Below, in pieces: positions 53,419 through 61,512 of a stretch of DNA of 64,000 nucleotides (the first letter of the stretch is position 1; each line of letters begins with the position of its first letter). This stretch comes from Sporosarcina sp. ACRSM. Lineage in GTDB: Bacteria > Bacillota > Bacilli > Bacillales_A > Planococcaceae. A program made the position numbers and the translations under genes. A model generated the notes under the pieces. That model saw only the letters and a list, made by a program, of their open reading frames with translations. It ran no database searches and was not told where the DNA came from. Location of the stretch: positions 245,920-309,919 of the forward strand of contig NZ_JAKRNU010000005.1 of NCBI RefSeq assembly GCF_022346545.1. The letters run 5' to 3'.

Positions 53419-53658
53419 TCAATCGAGTTTGACTCTAAGAATGGCGCCTGTATTCGCGTCCACTTTCACTTCGTATTTATAGCCATCTGCCGTCCGGATA
53501 TCAATCTCATAAACCAGCATGCCATCATCATAATCCAGTTCAGCCTTCACAACATGCCCTGGCACACGCTGTAATGCTATGTTCATCGCTTGCTCGATCG
53601 AAATCCGGCGATATTGTTGATGTTGCCAATGGTTTTCCCAACGATTATGATTTGTCAC
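53419..53658 (-). CDS. Small PepSY-domain protein
   Basis: 79 aa from GTG 53658, which has GGGGGAGATT directly before it; the frame to 53688 lacks a site. One PepSY unit fills most of the length: ISIEQAMNIALQRVPGHV, then ELDYDDGMLVYEIDI and KYEVKVDANTGAIL. No signal peptide is evident, unlike most PepSY proteins, so it may be cytoplasmic or spore-located. Function unknown. Confidence 0.75.
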   Translation of the reverse strand: MTNHNRWENHWQHQQYRRISIEQAMNIALQRVPGHVVKAELDYDDGMLVYEIDIRTADGYKYEVKVDANTGAILRVKLD

Positions 53659-53788
53659 ACAATCTCCCCCATTTTTGTCGATATGCAATCATCCTATACT
53701 ATTCAGGATGGCTCGATCTGTGATTCCTGGATGAATGGGTTCTTATTTGTGCGACAGAATGGGACGCCTCCATCCAATCATTCAATCC

Positions 53789-54538
53789 TCATTCTTTTTT
53801 CTCTTGTTTCTGATTAACCATAAAGCGTGCGGTCGGTTTTTCATTCACTTCCAATATTTTGGTTATAAAATGGGATGTAGGCAAATAACTTCCTTCAATT
53901 TTTTCTGCTAACATCGTAGACCGTTCAAATAGAATGGAACGAAGTTGATCCATTTGCCCCAATAATTTTTCCGTCAAACCTTCTTGTTTGTCTATTCTTT
54001 CGAACAATACATCATGAGCCTCTTCTTGCTTCACAAGTTGTTCAGACAATTGTTTTTGCTCGACCAGCTGTTCATTCACTTCCGTCGCGATCGCCTCATT
54101 GACAACCGCTACTTCCTCTAAGCGCTCACCTATTTCGCTCGTTGATTGGCTTACTTGATCCACTTGTTTAGCAACAGTCCTGTTGAACAGGCGTTCTTCC
54201 GCTAATTTGCGCTGGAAAGAGTGATTTTCAGCATGTAATTGCACGAATGATTCGATGACTTCGTTCTCGAATTGTTGCTGGCGTAATTCTCGTTCACGTA
54301 ACCCGTGCAGACGTTTGCGGATTGTTTGCAATTGCTTTGATTGCCGCGTGTCCTGCTCTTTCATTATCGATTGTAAATGATGCATCTGTTGCTGCAGGGC
54401 CAGATTCGCTTCTTGCTGTTCAGCTACCCATTCCGTAAACGGATCGATCGTGGATAGCCGTTGATTATTCGGCTTTAAGCTTCTCGAATCACTTGTATAG
54501 ACTTCCGGATGGTCTTCCCGGTTCATAAATAGACCCAA
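53789..54538 (-). CDS. Coiled-coil protein, family unknown
   Basis: 249 aa, mostly heptad-like helix between about residues 35 and 215, very rich in Gln and Glu (EQQEANLALQQQM; LVEQKQLSEQLVKQEE). The ends are non-helical; the C-terminus (SYLPTSHFITKILEVN) looks like a small beta segment. Start taken as TTG 54538 (MGLFMNRED); ATG 54526 is possible but has no site. No family recognised. Located between a PepSY gene and metA. Confidence 0.55.
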   Translation of the reverse strand: MGLFMNREDHPEVYTSDSRSLKPNNQRLSTIDPFTEWVAEQQEANLALQQQMHHLQSIMKEQDTRQSKQLQTIRKRLHGLRERELRQQQFENEVIESFVQLHAENHSFQRKLAEERLFNRTVAKQVDQVSQSTSEIGERLEEVAVVNEAIATEVNEQLVEQKQLSEQLVKQEEAHDVLFERIDKQEGLTEKLLGQMDQLRSILFERSTMLAEKIEGSYLPTSHFITKILEVNEKPTARFMVNQKQEKKE

Positions 54539-54601
54539 GCCCCATCAACCCCCTTGTCATCATAGCTTATGCACTATGCGGCAAAGTAGTCATTCAAACG
54601 A

Positions 54602-55510
54602 TTATTCCCAGACGTATGGTGTTTCCTGATAGACGTAATAATTCAGCCAATTGGAGAAGAGTAGATGGGTATGGGAACGCCATGTATTCAAAGGTTCTTG
54701 CGTCGGATCGTCATTCGGAAAATAATTTTCAGGGATATCGATGTCGATTCCTTTTGCAAGATCGCGTCGATATTCTTCTGCGAGTGTGTCTGCATCATAT
54801 TCAAAATGCCCTGTTATCATCACATGTTTTTCATCTTTCGAAAGGATAATGAACGCCCCTGCGTCCTTAGACTCAGCAAGCAAAATGAGGCGCGGATCAT
54901 TTTTAATCTCTTCGATGGACACGGATGTATAGCGGGAATGCGGTGCGCGGAATTCATCATTAAATCCGCGTGCCAGCTTAATCGTCGGATCGGATAGGCG
55001 ATGCGTATAAACACCCGAGCATTTCTTCGGTAATTCAAATTTACCGATACCATAATGATGGTAAAGTGCTGCTTGAGCTCCCCAACAAATATGTAAGACC
55101 GATGTCACGTTCGTTTTCGTCCAATCCATGATTTCCGTCAATTCTTTCCAATAATTCACATCTTCAAATGCCAAATGCTCAATCGGTGCCCCTGTAATGA
55201 TTAGGCCATCAAAACGACGGTGCTTCACATGCTCGAAAGTCGTGTAAAATGCATCCAAATGGGATTTACTCACATTTTTTGATTCATGTGTCGCCATCGT
55301 CATGAATGTGACATTCACTTGTAGCGGCGTATTTCCGAGTAATCGCAACAATTGAAGTTCGGTTCTTTCTTTTTCAGGCATCAAATTCAAAATGATAATA
55401 TTCATCGGACGGATGTCTTGGGTTGTCGCCCGCTTTTCATCCATGACAAATATTTTTTCTTCCTTCAAAAGTTCTCGTGCCGGTAATTGTTGCGGAATGT
55501 TAATTGGCAT
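54602..55510 (-). CDS. metAA: Homoserine O-acetyltransferase (MetA-type)
   Basis: 302 aa; first step of methionine synthesis. MetA-family motifs: [16 protein letters not shown], the nucleophile Cys in HICWGAQAA (about 142) and GHFEYD. The active-site motif reads TGAPIE: the Glu at this position is known from B. cereus MetA to select acetyl-CoA, where succinyl-specific enzymes have Gly. AAAGGGAGAG precedes ATG 55510. Controlled by the SAM-I riboswitch upstream. Confidence 0.93.
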   Translation of the reverse strand: MPINIPQQLPARELLKEEKIFVMDEKRATTQDIRPMNIIILNLMPEKERTELQLLRLLGNTPLQVNVTFMTMATHESKNVSKSHLDAFYTTFEHVKHRRFDGLIITGAPIEHLAFEDVNYWKELTEIMDWTKTNVTSVLHICWGAQAALYHHYGIGKFELPKKCSGVYTHRLSDPTIKLARGFNDEFRAPHSRYTSVSIEEIKNDPRLILLAESKDAGAFIILSKDEKHVMITGHFEYDADTLAEEYRRDLAKGIDIDIPENYFPNDDPTQEPLNTWRSHTHLLFSNWLNYYVYQETPYVWE

Positions 55511-55552
55511 TGCTATTCTCTCCCTTTTCATTTACAAAGTCTTTCTTTTGCC

Positions 55553-55594
55553 CAAAAAGAAAACCCCTTTTCTTTTAATAAGAAAAGAGGGTTA
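55553..55594 (-). terminator. Riboswitch terminator of metA
   Basis: AACCC.TCTTTTCTT / AAGAAAA.GGGGTT hairpin followed on the minus strand by TTTTCTTTTTG. Expression platform of the SAM-I riboswitch. Confidence 0.85.
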
Positions 55595-55607
55595 GATTCG
55601 GACGCTC

Positions 55608-55720
55608 ATTTCTTATCTCTCAAGACAAATCATCTTGTTGGAGTTAGCACCTTTCTGACAGGGTCAGAGGTTGCTGAAGCTTCGACGGGCCAGTTCCCTC
55701 AGCTTCTCTTGATAAGAATA
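55608..55720 (-). promoter_or_regulatory. SAM-I riboswitch (S box)
   Basis: Minus strand shows TTCTTATCAAGAGAAGCTGA, GGGAACTGGCCCG, CAGCAACCTC, AAGGTGCTAA and CTTGAGAGATAAGAA, all S-box landmarks in order, closed by TTCTTATC/GATAAGAA (P1). Confidence 0.97.
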
Positions 55721-55734
55721 TTCATTTAGTTTCC

Positions 55735-55762
55735 ATTATACTATTAAAATCATTATTGTAAA
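55735..55762 (-). promoter_or_regulatory. metA promoter
   Basis: Minus strand -35 TTTACA (55757-55762), 16-nt spacer, -10 TATAAT (55735-55740), placing the start just before the S box. Confidence 0.7.
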
Positions 55763-55868
55763 TGAATTCTTCAATGATTCAGCATTTTCTCCAAGGATTT
55801 CTGAGCATAAAACAACAGCACCGAGGCATATTAATGTGGCATTGAGTAGCGGAAAGGAGTTTTTTAAA

Positions 55869-56048
55869 ATGGGAAGAGACGAACACAAAACCGGTGGCAA
55901 CAATTCAAGCTCATTACCACAAACACCGAAAAACCAAAAAATCAGTCCGACTGATATGGCAACAGAATTTGCCGAAGAGTTTGGTGAGCTGACCTATTTG
56001 AAACCGAAGCGAGAGCGTATGATCCCAAATGAAAGAAAAAGAAAATAA
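55869..56048 (+). CDS. Small basic protein, YfhD-like
   Basis: 59 aa, charged, no hydrophobic segment: MGRDEHKTGG, SLPQTPKNQK, then an acidic helix (ATEFAEEFGEL) and a basic tail (KPKRERMIPNERKRK). The LPQ.PK pattern and acidic helix recall YfhD-type small proteins of spore formers; the match is loose. AAAGGAG lies 9 nt before ATG 55869; the longer frame is ignored. Own terminator follows. Confidence 0.55.
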   Translation: MGRDEHKTGGNNSSSLPQTPKNQKISPTDMATEFAEEFGELTYLKPKRERMIPNERKRK

Positions 56049-56073
56049 CTCATCCGCATCATGCAAATCAATC

Positions 56074-56120
56074 GGAAAATTCCCCGGACAGTCAAACGGC
56101 TGTAAACGGGGAATTTTTCC
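56074..56120. terminator. Intrinsic terminator
   Basis: GGAAAATTCCCCG / CGGGGAATTTTTCC with a nested ACAG/CTGT in the loop. Confidence 0.8.
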
Positions 56121-56231
56121 ATTCATACCGAGTAAGCAACATCTTCCGAGCACTTTGATGTGCACCCTTCCAACCTAGTCTGTTCTTTTCCAAGAAACCT
56201 ACTCCACATGCAGAACTTTCACCAACATTTA

Positions 56232-56870
56232 TCAATACTCAAATTGCACTGCCACTTTAGCTTGGATGGAAACTTGTCCTTGTTCGATAGGAGTTGAAAC
56301 CTCACTGGCAAAAGCTCGATAAGCGACGGGCTGTCCACTTATTTCTTCCACAATTTTGATTGGCTGAGGTTCAAGCTGAAGCTGCATAGTCCTTGCAATC
56401 GTTTCCGCTTTTGCGACTGCATTTTCCAGCGCAAGGCTCAGCGCCTGTTGATAATACTTTTGTTCATCTGCAACCGTAAATTGAATGTTTGATACACGGT
56501 TCACCCCATTTTGAACAGCTGTGTCGATTATCGTACCAATTTGTTCAATGTCAGTCGTTTTAACAGTGATTGCATTGGTCACTTGATAGCCTCTAAACTT
56601 TTGTTCCCCTTCTACATAATCATATTGCGGTGTAATATTGTAAGAAACCGTTTGTATATTTTCCCTGTCAATTCCTAATGCCACGATGGATTCAATCACT
56701 CCATTCATCACGTAGGCATTCTCCTGTTGCGCTCGCTGAAGCTGATTGTTTTCCGTATTCACTTCCAATTGAATTTGAACAATATCCGGCGCAACGGCAA
56801 TACTTCCGATTCCTGTCACCGTCATGATTCGGCGATGATGACGAGGCATTTGTACATATGGATAATACAT
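56232..56870 (-). CDS. SIMPL (DUF541) domain protein
   Basis: 212 aa filled by one SIMPL domain: VTGIGSIAVAPDIVQIQLEVNTEN at the start, IQTVSYNITPQYDY in the middle, and the AQNGVNRVSNIQFTV and ALENAVAKAETIA blocks later. Unlike E. coli YggE there is no signal peptide; the N-terminus MYYPYVQMPRHHRR is basic. Function of the domain is unclear (oxidative stress and [15 protein letters not shown] in other bacteria). Confidence 0.82.
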   Translation of the reverse strand: MYYPYVQMPRHHRRIMTVTGIGSIAVAPDIVQIQLEVNTENNQLQRAQQENAYVMNGVIESIVALGIDRENIQTVSYNITPQYDYVEGEQKFRGYQVTNAITVKTTDIEQIGTIIDTAVQNGVNRVSNIQFTVADEQKYYQQALSLALENAVAKAETIARTMQLQLEPQPIKIVEEISGQPVAYRAFASEVSTPIEQGQVSIQAKVAVQFEY

Positions 56871-57004
56871 TCTTTCCCACCTTTCCCTGCATGTATTTCA
56901 TGTCAGTACATACTATGCAGGTTGACTCAGAAAAATCAGCGAGGCAAATAATCCGATTGCCACCATTGCCATACAGCTTATTTCAAAACGCATTTATCTA
57001 CCAC

Positions 57005-57034
57005 GTATAATCGACGCCGGTCGAATTTTGTCAA
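57005..57034 (-). promoter_or_regulatory. Probable promoter of the SIMPL gene
   Basis: Minus strand -35 TTGACA (57029-57034), 18-nt spacer, -10 TTATAC (57005-57010), leader of about 125 nt. Confidence 0.6.
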
Positions 57035-57097
57035 ATTGATAAAGATTATGGCATCGTTCATAAGACCTTCCTTTTCATATAAACTCATTCAAATTTT

Positions 57098-57126
57098 TTG
57101 GACTTTTGAATCTTTTCTAGTACAAT
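57098..57126 (+). promoter_or_regulatory. abrB promoter
   Basis: -35 TTGGAC (57098-57103), 17-nt spacer, -10 TACAAT (57121-57126). Confidence 0.7.
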
Positions 57127-57170
57127 ACAATTATGGTATAAAAAATAAGATTAAAAAGGAGTAGATTTCA

Positions 57171-57464
57171 ATGCGCAGCTTGGGTATTGTTAGGAAAGTC
57201 GATCAGTTGGGTCGAATCGTCATCCCGAAAGAATTACGGAACACCCTGCAACTTAGCACAGGCTCCCCTATGGAGATTTTTGTCGAAGATGATAAAATCA
57301 TTTTGAGAAAATACGCCATTAATGAAGCATGTATCGTGACTGGTGAAATCACACCCGAAAACCGGGAATATTCAAATGGGATGTTTTTGAGTCCGAATGG
57401 TGCTAGAATCCTATTGGAAGAAATCGAGAAAAACAGTGGTATAAGCCGGCCTGCGCTTTACTAA
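57171..57464 (+). CDS. abrB: Transition-state regulator AbrB
   Basis: 97-aa swapped-hairpin DNA-binding protein. The N-terminal AbrB domain (GIVRKVDQLGRIVIPKELR, residues 5-23) is nearly canonical, including the Arg/Lys residues that contact DNA; the C-terminal half carries CIVTGE (Cys54 region), typical of AbrB/Abh. AAAGGAGTAG precedes ATG 57171. Expected to repress stationary-phase genes. Could be Abh rather than AbrB. Confidence 0.88.
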   Translation: MRSLGIVRKVDQLGRIVIPKELRNTLQLSTGSPMEIFVEDDKIILRKYAINEACIVTGEITPENREYSNGMFLSPNGARILLEEIEKNSGISRPALY

Positions 57465-57477
57465 CCAAATTTTTCAT

Positions 57478-57506
57478 TTGAATCCTTTCATCGTTTGCTG
57501 TACACT
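57478..57506 (+). promoter_or_regulatory. Promoter of the structured RNA
   Basis: -35 TTGAAT (57478-57483), 17-nt spacer, -10 TACACT (57501-57506), just after abrB. Confidence 0.7.
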
Positions 57507-57512
57507 ATAAAC

Positions 57513-57772
57513 ACGAGCTGCGTTGTGCGTATTAACATGAAGTTTTAACCTTTAAGCTGTAAAAGGGAGTTTTATCTAGAAGCTGGAATGGCACGCCCCA
57601 TTCATCAACCAATGGGGACATACAGGAATGTTTCTGCGAACACCCACTTTGAGGAGTGGTGGTTTAAAACTTTCTTGACCCATACGGCAAATGCGGCTTT
57701 TGAAAAGCCTTATCGGTAGTACACATACCAACCAAAAGCATCGTCCATCCGGGCGATGCTTTTGGTTTTTTT
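57513..57772 (+). ncRNA. Independent structured RNA, family unassigned
   Basis: About 260 nt between its own promoter and a strong terminator, without a credible reading frame. A long closing stem is visible: TGCGTAT with ATACGGCA, then GAAGTTTTAACC with GGTTTAAAACTTTC. Inside it are hairpins TAAAA-gggag-TTTTA within AGCT/AGCT arms, CCCCATT-catcaacc-AATGGGG, CAGGA/TTCTG and CACCCACT-ttgagg-AGTGGTG, i.e. a multi-branch fold. It shows none of the landmarks of T-box, cobalamin, lysine, SRP, RNase P or tmRNA; 6S-like is conceivable. Confidence 0.65.
57731..57772 (+). terminator. Intrinsic terminator of the structured RNA
   Basis: ACCAAAAGCATCG / CGATGCTTTTGGT, 13-bp stem, then seven T. Confidence 0.9.
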
Positions 57773-57871
57773 ATCGTTCAATCGCCCCAGTGCTTGCCGA
57801 TTTTCCGAAAGAATAGTCCACCCGCAACAGGGAAGACTATCCTTGACAAGAATATGATTGGAGGATTTTGC

Positions 57872-57943
57872 ATGCTTCAAACAATGAACCCAGTGATTAT
57901 TCCGCAAATCGTCAACACTTTCTCAATTGAGGCGGAAAAATGA
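57872..57943 (+). CDS. 23-aa upstream peptide coupled to the YlxY-like gene
   Basis: MLQTMNPVIIPQIVNTFSIEAEK, too short for standard gene calls, yet it carries the good site GGAGGATTTTGC before its ATG, while the deacetylase start has only a poor one. Its stop overlaps the deacetylase start as ATGA, the classical coupling arrangement. I infer a coupling/leader peptide rather than a functional protein. Confidence 0.5.
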   Translation: MLQTMNPVIIPQIVNTFSIEAEK

Positions 57944-58908
57944 AAAGAAAAAAGAAAATTTTTGTCGGTTTACTTTCCGTTTCTCTCGTCTTTCTGACCA
58001 TCATTTACATGCAGCCATTTGCAACATTTTTTTCTAATACCAGCAACGACCATACGATTCCTACATTCCTGGGAGATCAGCAAGACGAACTGTATCAAAA
58101 GATAAATACCTACAACGACCAACATAAAATTGAGCCTATCGATGCAACCATTGACCGGGTTTGGAAAGCGATTCCCGGTTACAACGGACTACAGGTAGAT
58201 GTAAAAGCCAGTTATGAAAACATGAAGGGGAGAACTGAACTTGATCCTGATAAAATCGTCTTCAAAGAAGTATCACCGTCCGTTCACTTGGATGATTTAG
58301 CACCTTCCCCTATTTACAGAGGCAATCCTGAAAAACCGATGGTATCCCTATTGATCAATGTGGCTTGGGGCAATGAGTATATTCCGGGTATCCTTGAAAC
58401 ATTGGAAAATAACAATGTCAAAGCAACATTCTTTTTTGATGGCAGTTGGGTGAAAAAAAATCCCGCCCTCGCTGCGATGATTTATCTTCATGGACATGAA
58501 ATCGGCAATCATGCGTACAGTCACCCTGATCTTAAATTTCGATCCCGCGCGGAAACGATGGACGAATTGAAAAAGACCAACGATATTATCGAAAAAACAT
58601 TGAACGTGAAGCCGGAATGGTTTGCACCGCCAAGTGGCAGTTTTAACGATGTTACAATCGACGTCGCCCATGAACTCGGCATGAAAACGATTCTCTGGAC
58701 TGTCGATACAGTTGACTGGCGAAAGCCGGATACTTCCGAAATGGTTGCACGCGTCGTCTCCAACGTCGGTAATGGCTCCATGATCCTTATGCATCCGACA
58801 AAACCCGTCGAGGAAGGTCTCGTAACGATGATCAATGAAATAAAAGAAAAAGGATACCAGATCGGGACAGTCAGCGAGTTAATGAGCGAAAAGCGGATTG
58901 ACAAGTGA
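57940..58908 (+). CDS. YlxY-like polysaccharide deacetylase-fold protein, sporulation-associated
   Basis: 322 aa: N-terminal membrane anchor (about 8-28), a 100-aa linker, then a NodB-like domain (about 130-315). The metal pair HEIGNHAYSHPD (H-x3-H) and the late PPSGS and LMHPT motifs are present, but the catalytic TFDDG motif is replaced by INVAWGNE, losing both Asp. YlxY of Bacillus shares this degeneracy, so deacetylase activity is doubtful. Translation seems coupled to the 23-aa peptide. A decayed tnpB element begins 6 nt after the stop. Confidence 0.85.
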   Translation: MKRKKKIFVGLLSVSLVFLTIIYMQPFATFFSNTSNDHTIPTFLGDQQDELYQKINTYNDQHKIEPIDATIDRVWKAIPGYNGLQVDVKASYENMKGRTELDPDKIVFKEVSPSVHLDDLAPSPIYRGNPEKPMVSLLINVAWGNEYIPGILETLENNNVKATFFFDGSWVKKNPALAAMIYLHGHEIGNHAYSHPDLKFRSRAETMDELKKTNDIIEKTLNVKPEWFAPPSGSFNDVTIDVAHELGMKTILWTVDTVDWRKPDTSEMVARVVSNVGNGSMILMHPTKPVEEGLVTMINEIKEKGYQIGTVSELMSEKRIDK

Positions 58909-58914
58909 ACTACC

Positions 58915-60313
58915 CCCACCTACGCGATGCTTAGAGGTGGGAGCTTCTAAGGTAATTGCGCCTATTGGCACAAAATGGACTTAGCGAGCGAGCCTGAACC
59001 ATGCTCTCTTATTCATTCTTCCAAGGTACGAAGTCCTTCCATTTTGATATTGATGGCAGCGTTCCAATCCCGGTCCAATACGAAACCGCATGCACATTGG
59101 AAAGTTCGTTCGGAAAGGGATAATGCTTTTTTTACGAGCCTACAACGTGAACAGGTTTTGGAAGACGGGAACCATTTATCAATCTTGATGAACTTCTTCC
59201 CTTGGTTTTTCAGTTTGTATTCGAGGAATTTTGTGAATTTCCCCCAAGCCACGTCTATGACGCTTTTACCGAAGTTCAGTGCCCGGGACATCCCTTTCAT
59301 GTCCAAATCCTCAATGACAATAGCATCGTATTGTTGCGTCAATGTATAGGACTGTTTGTGGAGAAAATCGTTTCGTTGATTCGCCACTTTTTCATGTAAT
59401 TTAGCCACTTTCAATCGCTGTTTTTCCCAACGATTGGATCCTTTTTGCCTGCGGGACAAAATCCGTTGTGCTTTCGCAAGCTTTTCGAGCGCTTGTCGAT
59501 AATAACGGGGGTAATTGGCTATCTCACCCTTTTCACTGTCGACAAATAAGCCGCTCATGGAAAAATCCAGACCGACGACTCTTTTTAGTTCTTTGGGTTT
59601 TGTTTTCTGTTCGTATTCTGTCAAGATAGACACGTAATACTTTCCGGTCGTTGTTTTAGAAATTGTACAGGATTTGATCGTGTGATGGGACCGAATTTCT
59701 CGATGTTGCTTTATTTTCTCGGTTTGAGTTTTGGTAATTTGAGATAGCCGTCCATGAGCTTAATATTTCCGTTCACCATATTGGTTGTATAGGATTGTCT
59801 TTACTTCCGGTTTTTGAATCGCGGATACTTCGCGCGTCCACCGAAGAAATTTCGATAACCTTCTTGGAGATTCAATTGTGCATTCGCCAGTGCCAATGAA
59901 TCGACTTCTTTGAGCCATTCGAATTCCCCTTTATATTTGGCGGGTGTGGGAAACTTTTGCTGCTTCAATAGAGCTTTATTGTCTTTCAGACGTTCATAGG
60001 TCTCTTTTTGTTCTGCTAACATCTTGTTGTAGACAAATCGGACACAACCGAACGTTTTTGCTAGGAAGATTTCCTGTTCTTCTGTCGGGTAGATACGGAA
60101 TTTATAAGCTTTGTGGGCCATTTCCAATCACCTCACTTCCAAAAATAGTTCCTCGCGGGAAGACTGAAAGTTTGTAGACGGAATTTTCGTTCTCTTATAT
60201 CACCGTTATTATAGAACGTATGTTTACGCAAAGCAAACTTTTAGGCTATGCCTAACCGAAATTCATCTCCCACTTACCGCTGGGCTACGCCCTTCACGCG
60301 CTTGAAGTGGGAG
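58915..60313 (-). mobile_element. IS200/IS605-type element remnant, tnpB only
   Basis: Hairpins flank a tnpB pseudogene: right-end CCCACCT/AGGTGGG (58915-58941) and left-end CTCCCACTT/AAGTGGGAG with inner GGGC/GCCC (60267-60313). No tnpA is present, so the element could only move with help. The right end, which in TnpB elements gives the omega-RNA, abuts the YlxY-like gene; exact boundaries cannot be fixed from one copy. Confidence 0.75.
59013..60127 (-). pseudogene. tnpB: tnpB, inactivated by an in-frame stop and a frameshift
   Basis: RNA-guided nuclease TnpB in two readable parts. N-part (60127 to 59804): AYKFRIYPTEEQ start and helical region to KYPRFKNRK, then TAA at 59801-59803. The same frame resumes RQSYTTNMVNGNIKL, then a shift near 59725 moves to KIKQHREIRSHHTI and on to the C-part (59633 to 59013). 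RuvC residues remain: D in VVGLDFSMSG, E in IVIEDLDMKG, D in LDRDWNAA; the zinc ribbon C-x2-C...C-x-C is intact. Joined, about 371 aa, normal length. Both lesions look recent because the catalytic residues survive. Confidence 0.88.
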
Positions 60314-60465
60314 ACTTCTTTCGGAGGGTTGTTAAAAGACTAAAAAACTAAATCTTATCCCTATCTGTGACGGTCAATTTCTGATACACTACAATTGGGT
60401 GACAGATCTTTTTTCAAATTAAAATCAGTCAGATCCCTAGCTTTATCCATGACATATAATTATCC

Positions 60466-60495
60466 AAAACCGGTTTCCATTGGGAACCGGTTTTT
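60466..60495 (+). terminator. Terminator-like hairpin just before ypsA
   Basis: AAAACCGGTT(tCC) / (GGg)AACCGGTTTT followed by TTC, overlapping the ATG at 60497. A TATAAT lies at 60455-60460. Either a leftover terminator of a lost upstream gene or an attenuator for ypsA. Confidence 0.65.
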
Positions 60496-60496
60496 C

Positions 60497-61081
60497 ATGA
60501 AAAAAGTTCAGAAGGTGGTGGTCATCGTAAAGCGATTGGTCGTTACAGGATACAAACAGCATGAATTAGGGATTTTCGACGATAAGCACCCGGGCATCCG
60601 ATTCATCAAAAAAGCATTGGAGAAAAGGCTCGTCTCGTTCCTTGACGAAGGTTTGGAGTGGGTCATCATAAGCGGGCAACTCGGGGTAGAAACATGGGTA
60701 GCGGAAGTGGTAATTGACTTAAAAAAAGAATATCCAACATTAAAATATGCAGTCATCACCCCTTTTCTTGACCAAGAAAAAAATTGGAACGACATAAAAA
60801 AAGAGAGCTACCATCGAATTGTCGCTTTGGCTGATTTTCATACGAGCTTGACGAAGAGACCTTATGAAGCACCTTGGCAATTTATCGAAAAAGATAAGTT
60901 TTTCATGCGCAATTCGGATGGAATACTTATCGTCTATGATGAAGAGAATGAAGGTTCTCCAAAATTTATAAAAAAATCGGCAGAGCGGTATGCCGAACGA
61001 TCCGACTATCAAGTGTTCACCATTACCGCGGATGATTTACAAATTATCGCGGAAGAAGAGCAACTGAATGAGTGGCTATGA
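60497..61081 (+). CDS. ypsA: YpsA-like SLOG/DUF1273 protein
   Basis: Rossmann-like SLOG-fold protein expected to bind a nucleotide or ADP-ribose-type ligand; YpsA influences cell division in Bacillus. Core motifs: VTGYKQHELGIF, LEWVIISGQLGVETW, AVITPFLDQEKNW and FMRNSDGILIVYD. The start is unclear: family N-termini align at about codon 11 of the 194-aa frame from ATG 60497, and AGAAGGTGG (60510-60518) precedes GTG 60518 and a non-standard ATC/GTA. In B. subtilis gpsB and rnpB follow ypsA; neither is here. Confidence 0.82.
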   Translation: MKKVQKVVVIVKRLVVTGYKQHELGIFDDKHPGIRFIKKALEKRLVSFLDEGLEWVIISGQLGVETWVAEVVIDLKKEYPTLKYAVITPFLDQEKNWNDIKKESYHRIVALADFHTSLTKRPYEAPWQFIEKDKFFMRNSDGILIVYDEENEGSPKFIKKSAERYAERSDYQVFTITADDLQIIAEEEQLNEWL

Positions 61082-61400
61082 ACGACATGCCAAGAGAACC
61101 TTTTCCAGTATGCTTGACTTATAATCGCATTACTGGTAACATGAATGAGTTAACAAGTAGGTAACTGTCTAGATTTGAATATCTGGCATTCTACGTAATG
61201 TTTTTGATCATACTTATTCACACTGGCGCGACTAAAGGGTCGTAAGGACGTAAAAGTTGGTAGGGTTTACGTTGTTTAGTTAGAAAACACCCAGTGGAAC
61301 AATGACCGCGGCACCGAAAGCTTATCCTTTCAACGGAAATTATTCTTGAATCATTAAGATGAAAATAATATTCAAAACTAAAATGTTACCTAATACAAAC
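61082..61400. other. Non-coding stretch between ypsA and glpQ
   Basis: About 320 nt without a plausible gene. Two small hairpins can be drawn on the plus strand around 61227-61277 (GCGACTAAAGGGTCGT; ACGTAAA...TTTACGT). I searched by eye for gpsB and the conserved RNase P RNA blocks and found neither. It ends at a terminator. Confidence 0.45.
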
Positions 61401-61434
61401 AAAGGGATGTCTTCAAAATGAGGACATCCCTTTT
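61401..61434 (+). terminator. Intrinsic terminator upstream of glpQ
   Basis: AAAGGGATGTC / GACATCCCTTTT, 11-nt loop. There is no gene directly before it, so a short transcript may end here. Confidence 0.75.
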
Positions 61435-61512
61435 CCAATGCTAATCCCGTTCTGAATTGTATATACATTGAATAAGTATTACAATGTAGAAAAATCATTG
61501 GGAGGCCGTGAA

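Noticed and set aside
56913..56993. 26-codon hydrophobic peptide on the minus strand upstream of the SIMPL gene
   Set aside because: Its ATG lies only about 6 nt from the predicted transcription start and has no ribosome-binding site; probably part of the leader.
57513..57772. Interpretation of the structured RNA as T-box, SRP RNA, RNase P RNA or tmRNA
   Set aside because: No T-box AGGGTGG motif, no SRP domain IV GGAAG tetraloop region, no RNase P or tmRNA conserved blocks; 6S remains untested rather than rejected.
61082..61400. rnpB or gpsB downstream of ypsA
   Set aside because: None of the conserved blocks of RNase P RNA or the GpsB N-terminus can be seen on either strand.
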